64,000 nucleotides of DNA, taken from assembly GCA_017508485.1 (NCBI GenBank), contig JAFVYV010000011.1:112962-176961 (forward strand), read 5' to 3'. Below, in pieces: positions 50,641-60,165 of the stretch. Position 1 is the stretch's first letter. Each line of letters begins with the position of its first letter. This DNA comes from Clostridia bacterium. Lineage in GTDB: Bacteria > Bacillota > Clostridia > Christensenellales > Borkfalkiaceae. The position numbers and the translations under genes are program-made. The notes under the pieces are model-generated. The model was not told where the DNA came from, searched no databases, and worked only from the letters and a program-made list of their open reading frames with translations.

Positions 50641-53600
50641 TTGAAAAAAGATAGTAAAGCAAGTAAACGTTTTTTTACTAAGAAAAAAATATGTTTTATA
50701 GCCGCACTTTTAGTTATTATAAGTGTAAGTATGGCATTTTTTATTTCGTGTGGTGGAGATGATGACCCACCGGTAGACCCACCTGTTACGCAAGATAGCA
50801 CTATGCTAAAAACGCCAACTGACGGTACAAATCCTGGTGACTATGACGCTAAAACAAACGCTTATTACGCAATATATACAATGAACGAACTTGACAGTTT
50901 TACCACAGAGTCAAATGGTCAAACTTCAACAAAAGCGTTAGTTACGGTTAACCAAAAAATCAAAGGTAGCCGTGTTATAAATAACGGTGAAGTTTACAAA
51001 CAAAACGTTTCACACTCAAGTTTTAAAAGCGTAGGTGCAACAACTTTCGTTAAAGGGGACAACTACGTAATTCATAATGCAAAAAAAGTTTCTTCAGTAG
51101 ATGAAGTTAAGTGGGAAGATACTGCAATTAGCGTTTCTAAAGACACTTTTATAAATAAGTTTGGTTACGTTCCAAACAATATGACAAGCTACGTGCTAAC
51201 TGATGAAACTATTATTTCAGCCGAATTTTTAGGCGAAGAAAACGGAATTTACTCTTTTATTTATAATTTAGATACGGAAAAGTCAACCACCAACCTACGT
51301 TTAGAAATGCGTACAATGGCAGGTAACGACTCTTTACCAGAATTTGAAAAGGCATCAATCATAGTTCGTATGAACAAAGACTGGTTAGTAACGGAAGTTA
51401 CAACAAACAGCGTTTACCAAGTAGATATGTTAGGTGGCGTAACTTGTACGGAAAGCGTAACGGAAGTTTTTTCTAACTTCAACAAGGGTGTTCAAATTCC
51501 TAACGTAGAATTTTACCGTTCATATCTTGATGCAGAAATTACTGACCCAGAACCAGTTGTTCTAACTGCAACCGACTATTTAATGGCAGGTTTTGAACCT
51601 TACATCACAGGCACTCCACTAAAAATTAGTGCAACTGCTTCTGCAACCGACCTTTCTGTTAATTTAGATGCAGTAGTAAATCTTAATACGGAAGAACTTG
51701 CAAAAACGACTGCAAGTATCAAGGTTAACAGTTTAGCATATCAAGATATTGCGCTAGAAAACGTTTTAGCATATTACGAAAATGACAATATTTACCTAAA
51801 TGCAGAAGGTGTTAAAGTTGTAACTAGTATTAACGAAATTACTAACTTTATAAACAAAAATAGCGCGTTATCAAACCTAATTGACCTATCAAGCCTTACT
51901 AACTTAGACTTAGGCTCAATGGACTTAGAAAGTTTGTTTGAAAACGCAACTTTAGTAGAAGGAACGGACACGGCAACGGTAACCCTTCCACTAACTCTTG
52001 GCGATATTACGGTTAACGCAACAATGCTATTCACAACTGGCGAAATTGCTGTTAAAGAAGTTACGGCAACTATTGGTGAAGTTAACCTATGCTTAACGGT
52101 AGATAACCAAGTTAGCGTTGAAGAAAAGGGCGATGGCTACAACGCAATCACTCCACTTTTAAGCATACTTGAAAATAACGAAATCAACTTAAAAGCAAAT
52201 GCTTTAGGCTTAGAGGTTGACGTAAACGTTAATATTGAAAGTGGTATTGTTCTTGCAAAAACAACAATTTACGGCGAACCACTTTACGCAAAAATTGCTG
52301 ATGGCAAGGCGTATATCTCATACAAAGGATTAAACGGCTACGTTGAACTAGAAAGCGCACAAGTTGTATTAGATAAGTTAGCAGGTCTTGGCATTGAAAT
52401 CAACCTACCAGACTTTAGTTCAATTAAGGTAGAAGATATTCTTAACTCAATAGTAATAACCGACAGCGAAGATTTAACTATCTCAGTAGAAATTTTAGGT
52501 TACCCTATAACGGCTACTTTAGATAAGGAAAACGGTTTAGCACTATCTTCAATCACGGCAACTATTGAAGGGGAAGAAATAGCAGTTACATTAGCAGAAA
52601 AGGCAGAATACATTGACTTTACTGCAAACTACTACAACCTAATCACTTTACTTGACGTCATTGATGAAAACAACAAAATTTCATTAAAGGCAGAACTAAA
52701 CGAAACTATCGCTTACCTAACCATTGACCTAATTAAAATGGAAGTTTTAGTTAGCCTTGATGAGTTAGAAGTTTTAGTTGACTTAACTGAAAGCGTAGCA
52801 TACGCTCGTTATCCAGGTGTAAACTTAAAGTTCAACTTTAACGAACTTGACTATATTTTAACTGAATTAGAACCTATTATTACAAAGTTTATTTCAAAAG
52901 AAGAATACGACTCTATTGACCTAGACGTTTTAAGCAACATTAACGTGGAAGAAATTATTTCTTCAATCGTAGTAACTGAAACTGAAGATGCACTAAACTT
53001 AGCACTATCAATTAAAGGCACAAACGTTAACCTAACACTTGACAAACTTGCAAGTGGCTTATCAATAGGCTCAGGTACAATCAATATGGATGCAATTAAC
53101 CTTGCATTTGAAACGGGCGCAACACCATTAGATATTACCTTTGACAAAACGGCTGAATACATTAGCGCAAACGAACTTGTAAAAACTTTTGCTAAAGCCG
53201 TAGCAAACGTATTAACGCTTGATAACCTTTACGCAAATATGACTGCAACAATTGTTTCAGGCAATACTACGATAGAGTTAACTGAGTGCGAAGTGCTAAT
53301 TGCAGATATTTACGCCGCAACAAAAGCGCGTGGAAACTTAAGCTTGAAAATTACAACTACTAACGAAGACAACTCAACTTCCGTTTCAGAACATAAGATT
53401 GCGTTATTCTACCTTGACCCAACGTTAGTAGGGGAAGGGCAAGTAAACACTTACTTTACTTACGACAACACGGCAGACACTAACGTTTTCGCAGGTACGT
53501 TTACAACGGTAAACTTCTATGAAACTTTAGATATTATCAAGGGAATTTACCTAAATATGCCTGAACTTCAAGAAGCGTTAGAACCATTTATCGTAAAAGA

Positions 53601-54672
53601 TGAAAACGGCAATCCAACCTTTATGGAACTTGATGTTGACTTTAAGAACTTAATTAACAGTTCATCATTTGTAGACGGCGTATTAACGGTAGATGCTAAC
53701 GCAAAAACGGTATTATCAGATTTAAGCGACTCTGTTGTATTAAACCTATCTTCAACTAACGACTTATTAGGTGTTAACATAAAAGAAGTTGACCTAAAAG
53801 ACTCTTTAATTTCATTAAACGCTACCGTTGGTGAAGCACCTGAAGGAATAATTACACCAGACAAGTTTGAATTCACTCCGTTAGAAACGGCAAGTGACTT
53901 CTCATCAATTAACGAACTATTACTTTCATTAAAGACCACGGCAGAAAAACAACACTTCTATATTGACTCAAAAGTTAATATACAAGGTTCAGGTTTACTA
54001 TCTTGGTTAAAGTTAAACGACAAAATTTCAATGAAGGTATATCTTGACATAATTGATGGTAAAACTTACTTTACAGGCTCAGTAACTCGTAAAGACTTAG
54101 GTACGTTAGTTGGTTTAGTTATGGACGTTTGGAGTGATTATGATGGTGTAAGTTATCTTTACTTTGACCCAGACACTCAAATAATTTACGTACATAACCA
54201 TTATAGAACTAAGACTGGTGGCTTCTTAGGTATAGGTGGAACTATTAAAGAACACGACGAATACTTAAAGTACACAATGGATGAGTTTATGGCAGACCCA
54301 ATAAATATTATCTTTGAAATTTTACATATAAGCGATTCTTTAGTTAATACAATTATGGGTGAAAGTAGTTCAAACGATACGACAACTACAAGTACTGCAA
54401 CTATTGAAAACACCTTTACTAAGTATTCTTATGATGCATCAAATTCAACCTTTAATATCAACCTTGACCTTACTGCGTTAACAAAAGATATTAAGGCTAC
54501 AACAGTTGCAATTAAGCACGACGCTAACTACAACTTAACTAACTTAGACGTATCAGTAGGTATGATGGATATTATAAACTTAAAATTATCAGCAACGCTA
54601 CAAACAAGTGATACTTCTTACGGCTCGTTAGAAGCAATACAAGAACAAGCAAATAGTGGCAATTACAACTAA
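50641..54672 (+). CDS. Giant surface lipoprotein with tandem beta-rich repeats
   Basis: 1343 residues from a TTG with AAAGGAG 8 bases upstream. Basic N-terminus, one hydrophobic helix and lipobox FFISCGG, with the lipidated cysteine at residue 37, then a PPVDPPV linker. The body is beta-rich with at least three divergent repeats of roughly 150-190 residues, between residues about 335 and 860, each with an SIVITDSEDLTISVEI-like strand set and an AEYIDF-like end. Later parts (YFTGSVTRKDLGTLVGLVMD) resemble LolA/LppX-type barrels that hold lipids. It should sit on the outer face of the cytoplasmic membrane and project into the wall. Lipid or glycan binding is a guess. No homologue named. Confidence 0.75.
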   Translation: MKKDSKASKRFFTKKKICFIAALLVIISVSMAFFISCGGDDDPPVDPPVTQDSTMLKTPTDGTNPGDYDAKTNAYYAIYTMNELDSFTTESNGQTSTKALVTVNQKIKGSRVINNGEVYKQNVSHSSFKSVGATTFVKGDNYVIHNAKKVSSVDEVKWEDTAISVSKDTFINKFGYVPNNMTSYVLTDETIISAEFLGEENGIYSFIYNLDTEKSTTNLRLEMRTMAGNDSLPEFEKASIIVRMNKDWLVTEVTTNSVYQVDMLGGVTCTESVTEVFSNFNKGVQIPNVEFYRSYLDAEITDPEPVVLTATDYLMAGFEPYITGTPLKISATASATDLSVNLDAVVNLNTEELAKTTASIKVNSLAYQDIALENVLAYYENDNIYLNAEGVKVVTSINEITNFINKNSALSNLIDLSSLTNLDLGSMDLESLFENATLVEGTDTATVTLPLTLGDITVNATMLFTTGEIAVKEVTATIGEVNLCLTVDNQVSVEEKGDGYNAITPLLSILENNEINLKANALGLEVDVNVNIESGIVLAKTTIYGEPLYAKIADGKAYISYKGLNGYVELESAQVVLDKLAGLGIEINLPDFSSIKVEDILNSIVITDSEDLTISVEILGYPITATLDKENGLALSSITATIEGEEIAVTLAEKAEYIDFTANYYNLITLLDVIDENNKISLKAELNETIAYLTIDLIKMEVLVSLDELEVLVDLTESVAYARYPGVNLKFNFNELDYILTELEPIITKFISKEEYDSIDLDVLSNINVEEIISSIVVTETEDALNLALSIKGTNVNLTLDKLASGLSIGSGTINMDAINLAFETGATPLDITFDKTAEYISANELVKTFAKAVANVLTLDNLYANMTATIVSGNTTIELTECEVLIADIYAATKARGNLSLKITTTNEDNSTSVSEHKIALFYLDPTLVGEGQVNTYFTYDNTADTNVFAGTFTTVNFYETLDIIKGIYLNMPELQEALEPFIVKDENGNPTFMELDVDFKNLINSSSFVDGVLTVDANAKTVLSDLSDSVVLNLSSTNDLLGVNIKEVDLKDSLISLNATVGEAPEGIITPDKFEFTPLETASDFSSINELLLSLKTTAEKQHFYIDSKVNIQGSGLLSWLKLNDKISMKVYLDIIDGKTYFTGSVTRKDLGTLVGLVMDVWSDYDGVSYLYFDPDTQIIYVHNHYRTKTGGFLGIGGTIKEHDEYLKYTMDEFMADPINIIFEILHISDSLVNTIMGESSSNDTTTTSTATIENTFTKYSYDASNSTFNINLDLTALTKDIKATTVAIKHDANYNLTNLDVSVGMMDIINLKLSATLQTSDTSYGSLEAIQEQANSGNYN

Positions 54673-54681
54673 AAACTAAAC

Positions 54682-54775
54682 AAAAAAACGGCTTAGGGTA
54701 AAAACCTTAAGCCGTTTTAATTTTATTTAAGGCTCCTTTTTTAAGGGAGCTGTCGCCATAGGCGACTGAAGGAGT
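54682..54775. repeat. 94-bp direct repeat, copy 1
   Basis: Identical over all 94 bases to 55281-55374. It contains a 15-bp terminator stem (AAAACGGC...GCCGTTTT, AAAA loop), a GCTCC/GGAGC hairpin, and a GTCGCC-ATA-GGCGAC hairpin followed by TGAAGGAGT. The second half resembles a palindromic intergenic motif I associate with gut Clostridia. Ends 3 bp before the minus-strand XRE gene's stop. Confidence 0.9.
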
Positions 54776-54778
54776 TTG

Positions 54779-54979
54779 TTATTCAAAAAAATCTTTTATA
54801 CTAACGTTCATTACACGTGCAATTTTGAATATTGTCGTTAAAGAAAAGTTGGTTTGTTGTGAAACCAATTTGTTAAAAGTAAATAGACTTATATTACATT
54901 TTTTGCAAAATTGAGTTTTTGTAAGATTTTCTTTTTTCATAAAATCATAGATTATTTTATTGTTTATTGCGTTTTTCAT
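54779..54979 (-). CDS. Small XRE-family transcriptional regulator
   Basis: 66 residues, essentially one helix-turn-helix domain: NLTKTQFCKKCNISLFTFNK, followed by FSLTTIFKIARVMNVSIKDF. A GGAG site precedes the ATG on the minus strand. Divergent from another small XRE gene, with paired operator-like palindromes between. AT-rich compared with neighbouring core genes. It probably represses its own promoter; the wider target is unknown. Confidence 0.85.
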   Translation of the reverse strand: MKNAINNKIIYDFMKKENLTKTQFCKKCNISLFTFNKLVSQQTNFSLTTIFKIARVMNVSIKDFFE

Positions 54980-55004
54980 TTGATTTCTCCTTTTTCTTTC
55001 CTAT

Positions 55005-55033
55005 ATTATAGTTCTAATTTTAGAAAAAAGCAA
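55005..55033 (-). promoter_or_regulatory. Promoter of the minus-strand XRE gene with an operator in its spacer
   Basis: Minus strand TTGCTT (55028-55033), 17-bp spacer, TATAAT (55005-55010). The palindrome at 55012-55025 fills the spacer. Confidence 0.6.
55012..55025. promoter_or_regulatory. Operator-like palindrome 1
   Basis: TTCTAATTTTAGAA, lying between the -35 and -10 of the minus-strand XRE promoter. Confidence 0.55.
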
Positions 55034-55050
55034 ATATTTTTTATAAAAAA

Positions 55051-55064
55051 TTCTAAAATTAGAA
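55051..55064. promoter_or_regulatory. Operator-like palindrome 2
   Basis: TTCTAAAATTAGAA, the exact reverse complement of palindrome 1, 2 bp before the plus-strand XRE start codon. Confidence 0.55.
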
Positions 55065-55066
55065 AT

Positions 55067-55270
55067 ATGAACAAGATAAAAGAAAGATTAAACGAATTAT
55101 TAAAAGAAAACGGCATAACTTCTTACAAACTAAGTCAAGACTTAGGGGTTAGCAAAAGTGTAGTTCATTACTGGCTTACTGGTAAAACTACGCCAAATGC
55201 AGAATATATTATAAAGTTATGTAAGTATTTTGAAGTATCAAGTGATTATTTAATAGGCTTAGAAGATTAA
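55067..55270 (+). CDS. Small XRE/Cro-CI-family transcriptional regulator
   Basis: 67 residues from the ATG at 55067; further upstream in-frame codons are the operator region and give no plausible protein. HTH: LLKENGITSYKLSQDLGVSK, SVVHYWLTGKTTPNAEYIIK and the typical ending YFEVSSDYLIGLED. No Shine-Dalgarno is visible; the ATG is 2 bp after palindrome 2, so the mRNA may be almost leaderless. Paired with the divergent XRE gene; together they resemble a CI/Cro-type switch without attached phage genes. Confidence 0.85.
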   Translation: MNKIKERLNELLKENGITSYKLSQDLGVSKSVVHYWLTGKTTPNAEYIIKLCKYFEVSSDYLIGLED

Positions 55271-55280
55271 AATATTCTAT

Positions 55281-55374
55281 AAAAAAACGGCTTAGGGTAA
55301 AAACCTTAAGCCGTTTTAATTTTATTTAAGGCTCCTTTTTTAAGGGAGCTGTCGCCATAGGCGACTGAAGGAGT
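55281..55374. repeat. 94-bp direct repeat, copy 2
   Basis: Second identical copy, 599 bp after the first in the same orientation. It starts 10 bp after the plus-strand XRE stop and ends 3 bp before the apgM stop codon, so it also serves as a terminator for both. Confidence 0.9.
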
Positions 55375-55377
55375 ATT

Positions 55378-56589
55378 TTATTTTTCAAAAAGTCTTTCAA
55401 TTAACTTATGACCAACAGGTGCGTATGCGCCAGTCTTTTTCGCTTCATCTTCATCATAAGAGTTAGCGCCGTTAGATAAGTCTTTATCACTTCTATAAAG
55501 TAGGTAAGGAACAGGTTCTCCAGAGTGCTTACCGTTTCTAACAGGAGTAGGGTGGTCAGGCATAATTAAAATACCGTAATCTTCGCCTAATTTATCAAGT
55601 TCACTAACTAAATACTTAACAACCTTTTCATCAATTTGTTCAATAGAATAAATTTTATTTTCAAGGTCTTTATGGTGTCCACATTCATCAGGGGCTTCCA
55701 TATGAATATAAACAAAGTCAAGCCCGTTCTTTAACGCTTCAACAGCCTTTTGGGCCTTACCGATAAAGTTAGTGTCGTAAGTACCGGTTGCGCCTTCAAC
55801 TTCAATATTTTCCATATCGGTTAATTTTGCAATACCTTTAAGTAGGTCAACTGCAGAAATCATACCACCTTTTAGGTTAAACTTGCCTTCAAAACTGTCA
55901 AGCAACGGTTTTTTACCATTACCCCAAAACCAAAGCGAATTTGCCTTATTTTCGCCCTTTTTAACTCTTTCAAGGTTGATAGGGTGCTTATCTAAAATTT
56001 CGTAAGAGCGCTTTAATAAATCGGCATAAACGTCTGCCATATCGCCTTTTGGCATATTGTCGCCAGTCTTTTCACCAACGATATTGTGTGGTGGTTGGAA
56101 CTCAACGTTCATACTACCGTTATCAACTACCAAGCATTGACGGTAGGTGATACCTGAATATAAAGTTAAAAAGTCGTTATCTAATTCCTTTTTTAATGCT
56201 TTAACAAGTTCTCTACTTTCTTCAGTAGGACTTTCTCCACCACTATAGTCTAAAATAGTTTTATTTTCATAACCTTCGTCATCACTTACCGTAATAAGGT
56301 TAGCACGTAAAGTCATATCAGTATCTTTTAAGTCAATACCGATGTTAGCGGCTTCTAGTGGAGAACGGCCCGTATAATACTTTTCAGGGTCGTAACCTAA
56401 AACGCTTAGGTTAGCAACGTCAGAACCAGGTGACATATGCTTTGGCACGGTTAGGCAAAGACCAACTTCTGCCTTTTTAGCAAGTGCGTCAATATAAGGT
56501 TTTTTAGCAACTTGAAGTGGAGTTTTGTTTCCAATTCTTTCAATTTTTTCATCGGCCATACCGTCGCCGAGAACAACAACGTACTTCAT
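55378..56589 (-). CDS. apgM: Cofactor-independent phosphoglycerate mutase, archaeal type (ApgM)
   Basis: 403 residues of the alkaline-phosphatase superfamily. It begins MKYVVVLGDGMADEKIERIG and has KHMSPGSDVANLSVLGYDP (nucleophile serine), YTGRSPLEAANIGI, HMEAPDECGHHKDLENK and LIMPDHPTPVRNGKHSGEPV (metal ligands). Interconverts 2- and 3-phosphoglycerate in glycolysis. The family is shared between archaea and some clostridia and differs from GpmI. Lies 3 bp after ung in the same operon. Confidence 0.93.
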   Translation of the reverse strand: MKYVVVLGDGMADEKIERIGNKTPLQVAKKPYIDALAKKAEVGLCLTVPKHMSPGSDVANLSVLGYDPEKYYTGRSPLEAANIGIDLKDTDMTLRANLITVSDDEGYENKTILDYSGGESPTEESRELVKALKKELDNDFLTLYSGITYRQCLVVDNGSMNVEFQPPHNIVGEKTGDNMPKGDMADVYADLLKRSYEILDKHPINLERVKKGENKANSLWFWGNGKKPLLDSFEGKFNLKGGMISAVDLLKGIAKLTDMENIEVEGATGTYDTNFIGKAQKAVEALKNGLDFVYIHMEAPDECGHHKDLENKIYSIEQIDEKVVKYLVSELDKLGEDYGILIMPDHPTPVRNGKHSGEPVPYLLYRSDKDLSNGANSYDEDEAKKTGAYAPVGHKLIERLFEK

Positions 56590-56592
56590 TTT

Positions 56593-57255
56593 TTACTCCC
56601 AATTTATTTTAGTTATATTATTTTTTTCTAAAAATTCGTTAGTTTTTGAAAAGTGTTTACACCCAAAAAATCCGTTATAAGCAGAAAGGGGACTAGGGTG
56701 TGCGCACTCTAAAATTAAGTGTTTACTTTTATCAATAAGGCTTTTTTTAGCCCTTGCGTAATTTCCCCAAAGAAGAAAAACTAAATGTTCTTTATTATCG
56801 CTTAACTTTTTTATAACGCTGTCGGTAAACTGTTCCCACCCTTTGTTTCTATGTGAACCTGCGCTATTTTCCCTAACCGTTAAAACTGCGTTAAGAAGTA
56901 GCACACCTTGACTTGCCCACCTTGTTAAATTGCCCGTTTTTTTAGTGGTTAAACCTAAATCGCTTTCAATTTCTTTATAAATATTTTGTAGCGAAGGTGG
57001 TAGCATTACGCCGTCAGGTACACTAAAGGAAAGCCCCATTGCTTGACCAGGGTTATGGTAAGGGTCTTGACCAAGTAAAACGACCTTAACGCTATCAAAG
57101 TCGGTAAACTTAAACGCGTTAAAAATATCGTACATATTAGGGTAAACGGTCTTACTAGAGTATTCTTCTTTTAGAAAGGCTCTTAAATTTTTATAAGAAG
57201 GAGTACAAAACTCATCTTTCAAAAATTCAAGCCATTTATCACTTAATTCAATCAT
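56593..57255 (-). CDS. ung: Uracil-DNA glycosylase
   Basis: 220 residues, family 1 UDG. Water-activating loop GQDPYHNPGQAMGLSFSV, LLLNAVLTVRENSAGSHRNK and the minor-groove loop HPSPLSAYNGFFGCKHFSKTN are all present. Removes uracil from DNA as the first step of base excision repair, complementing the nfo-like AP endonuclease at 45 kb. First gene of the ung-apgM operon. Confidence 0.96.
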   Translation of the reverse strand: MIELSDKWLEFLKDEFCTPSYKNLRAFLKEEYSSKTVYPNMYDIFNAFKFTDFDSVKVVLLGQDPYHNPGQAMGLSFSVPDGVMLPPSLQNIYKEIESDLGLTTKKTGNLTRWASQGVLLLNAVLTVRENSAGSHRNKGWEQFTDSVIKKLSDNKEHLVFLLWGNYARAKKSLIDKSKHLILECAHPSPLSAYNGFFGCKHFSKTNEFLEKNNITKINWE

Positions 57256-57264
57256 ATTTTAGAT

Positions 57265-57294
57265 ATCATAACACAAACCAAATAGTAAAATCAA
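57265..57294 (-). promoter_or_regulatory. Promoter of the ung-apgM operon
   Basis: Minus strand TTGATT (57289-57294), 18-bp spacer, TATGAT (57265-57270). Confidence 0.5.
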
Positions 57295-57366
57295 GTGATA
57301 AAATAATATTATTATATAAATAAAATAATTATATTAAAAAATAAAGGTTTTTTTGTTTTAAGGTCG

Positions 57367-57372
57367 TATAAT
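57367..57372 (+). promoter_or_regulatory. -10 element of the dgt-dnaG-rpoD operon
   Basis: TATAAT 20 bp before the dgt ATG; no good -35 at standard spacing was seen. Confidence 0.4.
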
Positions 57373-57391
57373 CTAATGTATAGGTAAAGTT

Positions 57392-58387
57392 ATGAAAGAA
57401 AAAACTATTAAAATTGAAGAAATGTTTTTATCTCCTTACGCAAAAAAATCTGTTGACACTTTAGGTAGGGATAGGGAAGAAGAACCTTGCCCTATGAGAA
57501 CGGAATTTCAACGCGATAGGGATAGAATTATTCACTCAAAAGCGTTTAGAAGGTTAAAGAACAAAACGCAAGTCTTTTTCTCTCCTGAAGGGGACCATTT
57601 TAGAACAAGACTAACGCACACCTTAGACGTTTCACAAATTGCAAGAAGTATTGCAAGAACACTTAGTTTAAATGAAGACTTAACTGAAGCAATCGCGCTA
57701 GGGCACGATCTTGGACATACCCCTTTTGGACATAGTGGGGAAAGAATTTTAGATAATTTGTGTGAAAGTGGCTTTCAGCACAACCGTCAGTCAAGAAGGG
57801 TGGTAGAAGTTTTAGCAAACAACGGCAAAGGCTTAAACCTAACCAAAGAAGTGCGTGACGGGATAGAAAATCATAAAATGAGCCTAAATCCATCTACTTT
57901 AGAAGGCAGGGCAGTTTCTATTTCAGACTGGATTGCATACATAAACCACGATATTGACGACGCAATTACTTCAGGCGTTATTAAGGAAAAGTGGTTACCT
58001 AAAAACGCAATTAAAGTTTTAGGCAAAACTTCAAGGGAAAGAATAAACAGTATGATTTATTCTATTTATAAAAGAAGCGAAGGTCAAAACAAAGTAGAAA
58101 TGGAAGAAGACGTAATGAACGCAACCAAAGAACTTCGTTCATTTATGTTTGAATACGTTTATCGTTTAGAAGAAACGGTTGGCGAAGAAGAAAAGGCAAA
58201 TAGAATGATAGAAAGCCTTTTTAACTACTACAAAAAGAACGTGGACAAACTACCAGAGTTTCACAAAAACGGAATTGAAAAATACGGCATTGACGTAGTA
58301 CTTTGCGACTTTATATCAAGTATGTCAGACAAGTACGCCGTATATTTATTTGAAAATTTATTTATACCAAAGAATTGGAAGTTATAA
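57392..58387 (+). CDS. dgt: Deoxyguanosinetriphosphate triphosphohydrolase-like HD protein
   Basis: 331 residues. HD-domain motifs HSKAFRRLKNKTQVFFSPEGD, RTRLTHTLDVSQIARSIA and IALGHDLGHTPFGHSGERIL supply the metal-binding His/Asp residues of dNTPases. Hydrolyses dNTPs to the nucleoside and triphosphate, affecting dNTP pools. It leads the dnaG-rpoD macromolecular-synthesis operon, as in other clostridia; dnaG begins 1 bp after its stop. Confidence 0.92.
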   Translation: MKEKTIKIEEMFLSPYAKKSVDTLGRDREEEPCPMRTEFQRDRDRIIHSKAFRRLKNKTQVFFSPEGDHFRTRLTHTLDVSQIARSIARTLSLNEDLTEAIALGHDLGHTPFGHSGERILDNLCESGFQHNRQSRRVVEVLANNGKGLNLTKEVRDGIENHKMSLNPSTLEGRAVSISDWIAYINHDIDDAITSGVIKEKWLPKNAIKVLGKTSRERINSMIYSIYKRSEGQNKVEMEEDVMNATKELRSFMFEYVYRLEETVGEEEKANRMIESLFNYYKKNVDKLPEFHKNGIEKYGIDVVLCDFISSMSDKYAVYLFENLFIPKNWKL

Positions 58388-58388
58388 A

Positions 58389-60149
58389 ATGAGAGGATAC
58401 GACGCAAGATTTTTAGACCAACTAAAAAGCAAAAACGACCTTGTAGAAGTTGTTTCAAAATACGTTCACTTAGAACAAAAAGGGAACAGTTTTTGGGGAA
58501 GATGCCCTTTTCACCACGAAAAGACGGCTTCTTTTTGCGTAAACGCAACCGACCAGTTTTATTACTGTTTTGGTTGCCATAAAGGTGGCGACGTCCTTTC
58601 ATTTATAATGGAAGTTGAAGCGCTAGAATTTTACGATGCAGTTAAGTTTTTAGCAGAAAGGGCAAAAATGGAACTTCCTAGCGACAACTACGACAGTCAA
58701 AAGATGGCAGAAGAAAAAGAAAAGAAGAATAGAATGCTATCTTTATTAAAAGACACGGCGTTATTTTACGTTAAAAACCTAAAAAGTGAAAAGGCAAGTA
58801 AACATATTGAATACATAAATAAGCGTGGCTTAAATGCCGATATGGTTGCTACTTTTGGAATAGGCGCATCACTTGACTTTAACAGTTTGCCTGAATACTT
58901 AAAGCAAAAAGGTTATACTGAAAAGGAAATGATATCTTCAGGCGCCGTTGATGAAAAGAACGGTAGACTTTACGACTCGCTTGGTGGTAGGCTTATAATT
59001 CCAATCATAAATCAATTTGGTCAAGTAATTGCCTTTGGGGGTAGGCTTTTAGAAAAGGCAGACTTTGCAAAATACAAAAACACTAAAGAAACAATGGTGT
59101 TTAACAAAAGCCAAACCCTTTACAACATAAACAATCTTAAAAAATTAAAAAATGAAGAAGGGTTAAATAGCATAATTATCGTAGAAGGATATATGGACAC
59201 CATTTCACTTGTATCTAAAGGTTTTAGAAACGTAGTTGCAAGTATGGGTACTTCTTTAACAAAAGACCAAGCAAGAATAATCAAGCGCTATACGGAAAAC
59301 GTTAACATAAGTTACGACGGCGACTTTGCAGGTCAAAAGGCATCAATTCGTGGGCTTGAAATATTAAAGGACGAAGGGTTAGAAGTAAAGGTAGTTGCTT
59401 TGCCTGACGGACTTGACCCTGACGACGTAGTTAATAAATACGGCAGGGAAGGTTACCAAAAACTAGTTGATGAAGCAAAACCACTTATTGACTTTAAGCT
59501 TGACATAGTTGAAAAAACTTACGATATAACCACAACCGAAGGAAAGAGAAAGTACATACAAGGCGCACTAAAAGTTATTAAGGAAAGCCCTTCAACTTCA
59601 GAGCAAGAAGAACTTCTTAAGAGTATAAGAGATAAAACGGGCATAACTTACGAATCGTTAAAACGCGAACTTGAAAGTATGGATACTACCGTTAAAAAGG
59701 TTGAACGGGTAGAAACGGTAGAGTTAAAGGAAAAGAATTACGAAGCAGAAAGGTATTTGCTTTCAGCAGTAATTTTTAGCAAACCGTTCTTAAAAAACTT
59801 TGACCTAAAAGAACTAGTTTTTGAAAATCCACTTCATATAGAGATAAAAGAACATCTTGAAAAGGAAATAGAAAGGGGTGAAAAGGTAAAACCTAACCTA
59901 CTTTACGACGTCTTTGATGGAGAAGATATAAAAGAAGAACTTTCAAAAATACTTTCTTTTGAACTAGAAGAAAAGAAGAATTTTGATGAAGAAAGGTATT
60001 TTTACGACTGTGTAAGAACGCTAAAACGCCGACAAAGGGAAAGTGAAATTAAACGTTTAACAAAAATGTTTGAACAAGAAACCGACTTAGTTAAAAGGCA
60101 AAAAATAGCAGAAGAACTTAAACTTAAATTAAAAGATAAAAACAAGTAA
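58389..60149 (+). CDS. dnaG: DNA primase
   Basis: 586 residues from the ATG at 58389 (GGAAG upstream), since [20 protein letters not shown] is the true N-terminus. Zinc finger [13 protein letters not shown]...CFGCHKGGD (CHCC type), TOPRIM motifs [12 protein letters not shown] and [11 protein letters not shown], then the C-terminal helicase-interaction region. Makes RNA primers for lagging-strand synthesis. Lies in the dgt-dnaG-rpoD operon. Confidence 0.96.
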   Translation: MRGYDARFLDQLKSKNDLVEVVSKYVHLEQKGNSFWGRCPFHHEKTASFCVNATDQFYYCFGCHKGGDVLSFIMEVEALEFYDAVKFLAERAKMELPSDNYDSQKMAEEKEKKNRMLSLLKDTALFYVKNLKSEKASKHIEYINKRGLNADMVATFGIGASLDFNSLPEYLKQKGYTEKEMISSGAVDEKNGRLYDSLGGRLIIPIINQFGQVIAFGGRLLEKADFAKYKNTKETMVFNKSQTLYNINNLKKLKNEEGLNSIIIVEGYMDTISLVSKGFRNVVASMGTSLTKDQARIIKRYTENVNISYDGDFAGQKASIRGLEILKDEGLEVKVVALPDGLDPDDVVNKYGREGYQKLVDEAKPLIDFKLDIVEKTYDITTTEGKRKYIQGALKVIKESPSTSEQEELLKSIRDKTGITYESLKRELESMDTTVKKVERVETVELKEKNYEAERYLLSAVIFSKPFLKNFDLKELVFENPLHIEIKEHLEKEIERGEKVKPNLLYDVFDGEDIKEELSKILSFELEEKKNFDEERYFYDCVRTLKRRQRESEIKRLTKMFEQETDLVKRQKIAEELKLKLKDKNK

Positions 60150-60165
60150 CAAAAGGAGAAATAAA

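Noticed and set aside
54682..55374. CRISPR array or insertion sequence suggested by the repeated element
   Set aside because: There are only two 94-bp copies 599 bp apart, with no spacer periodicity and no transposase.
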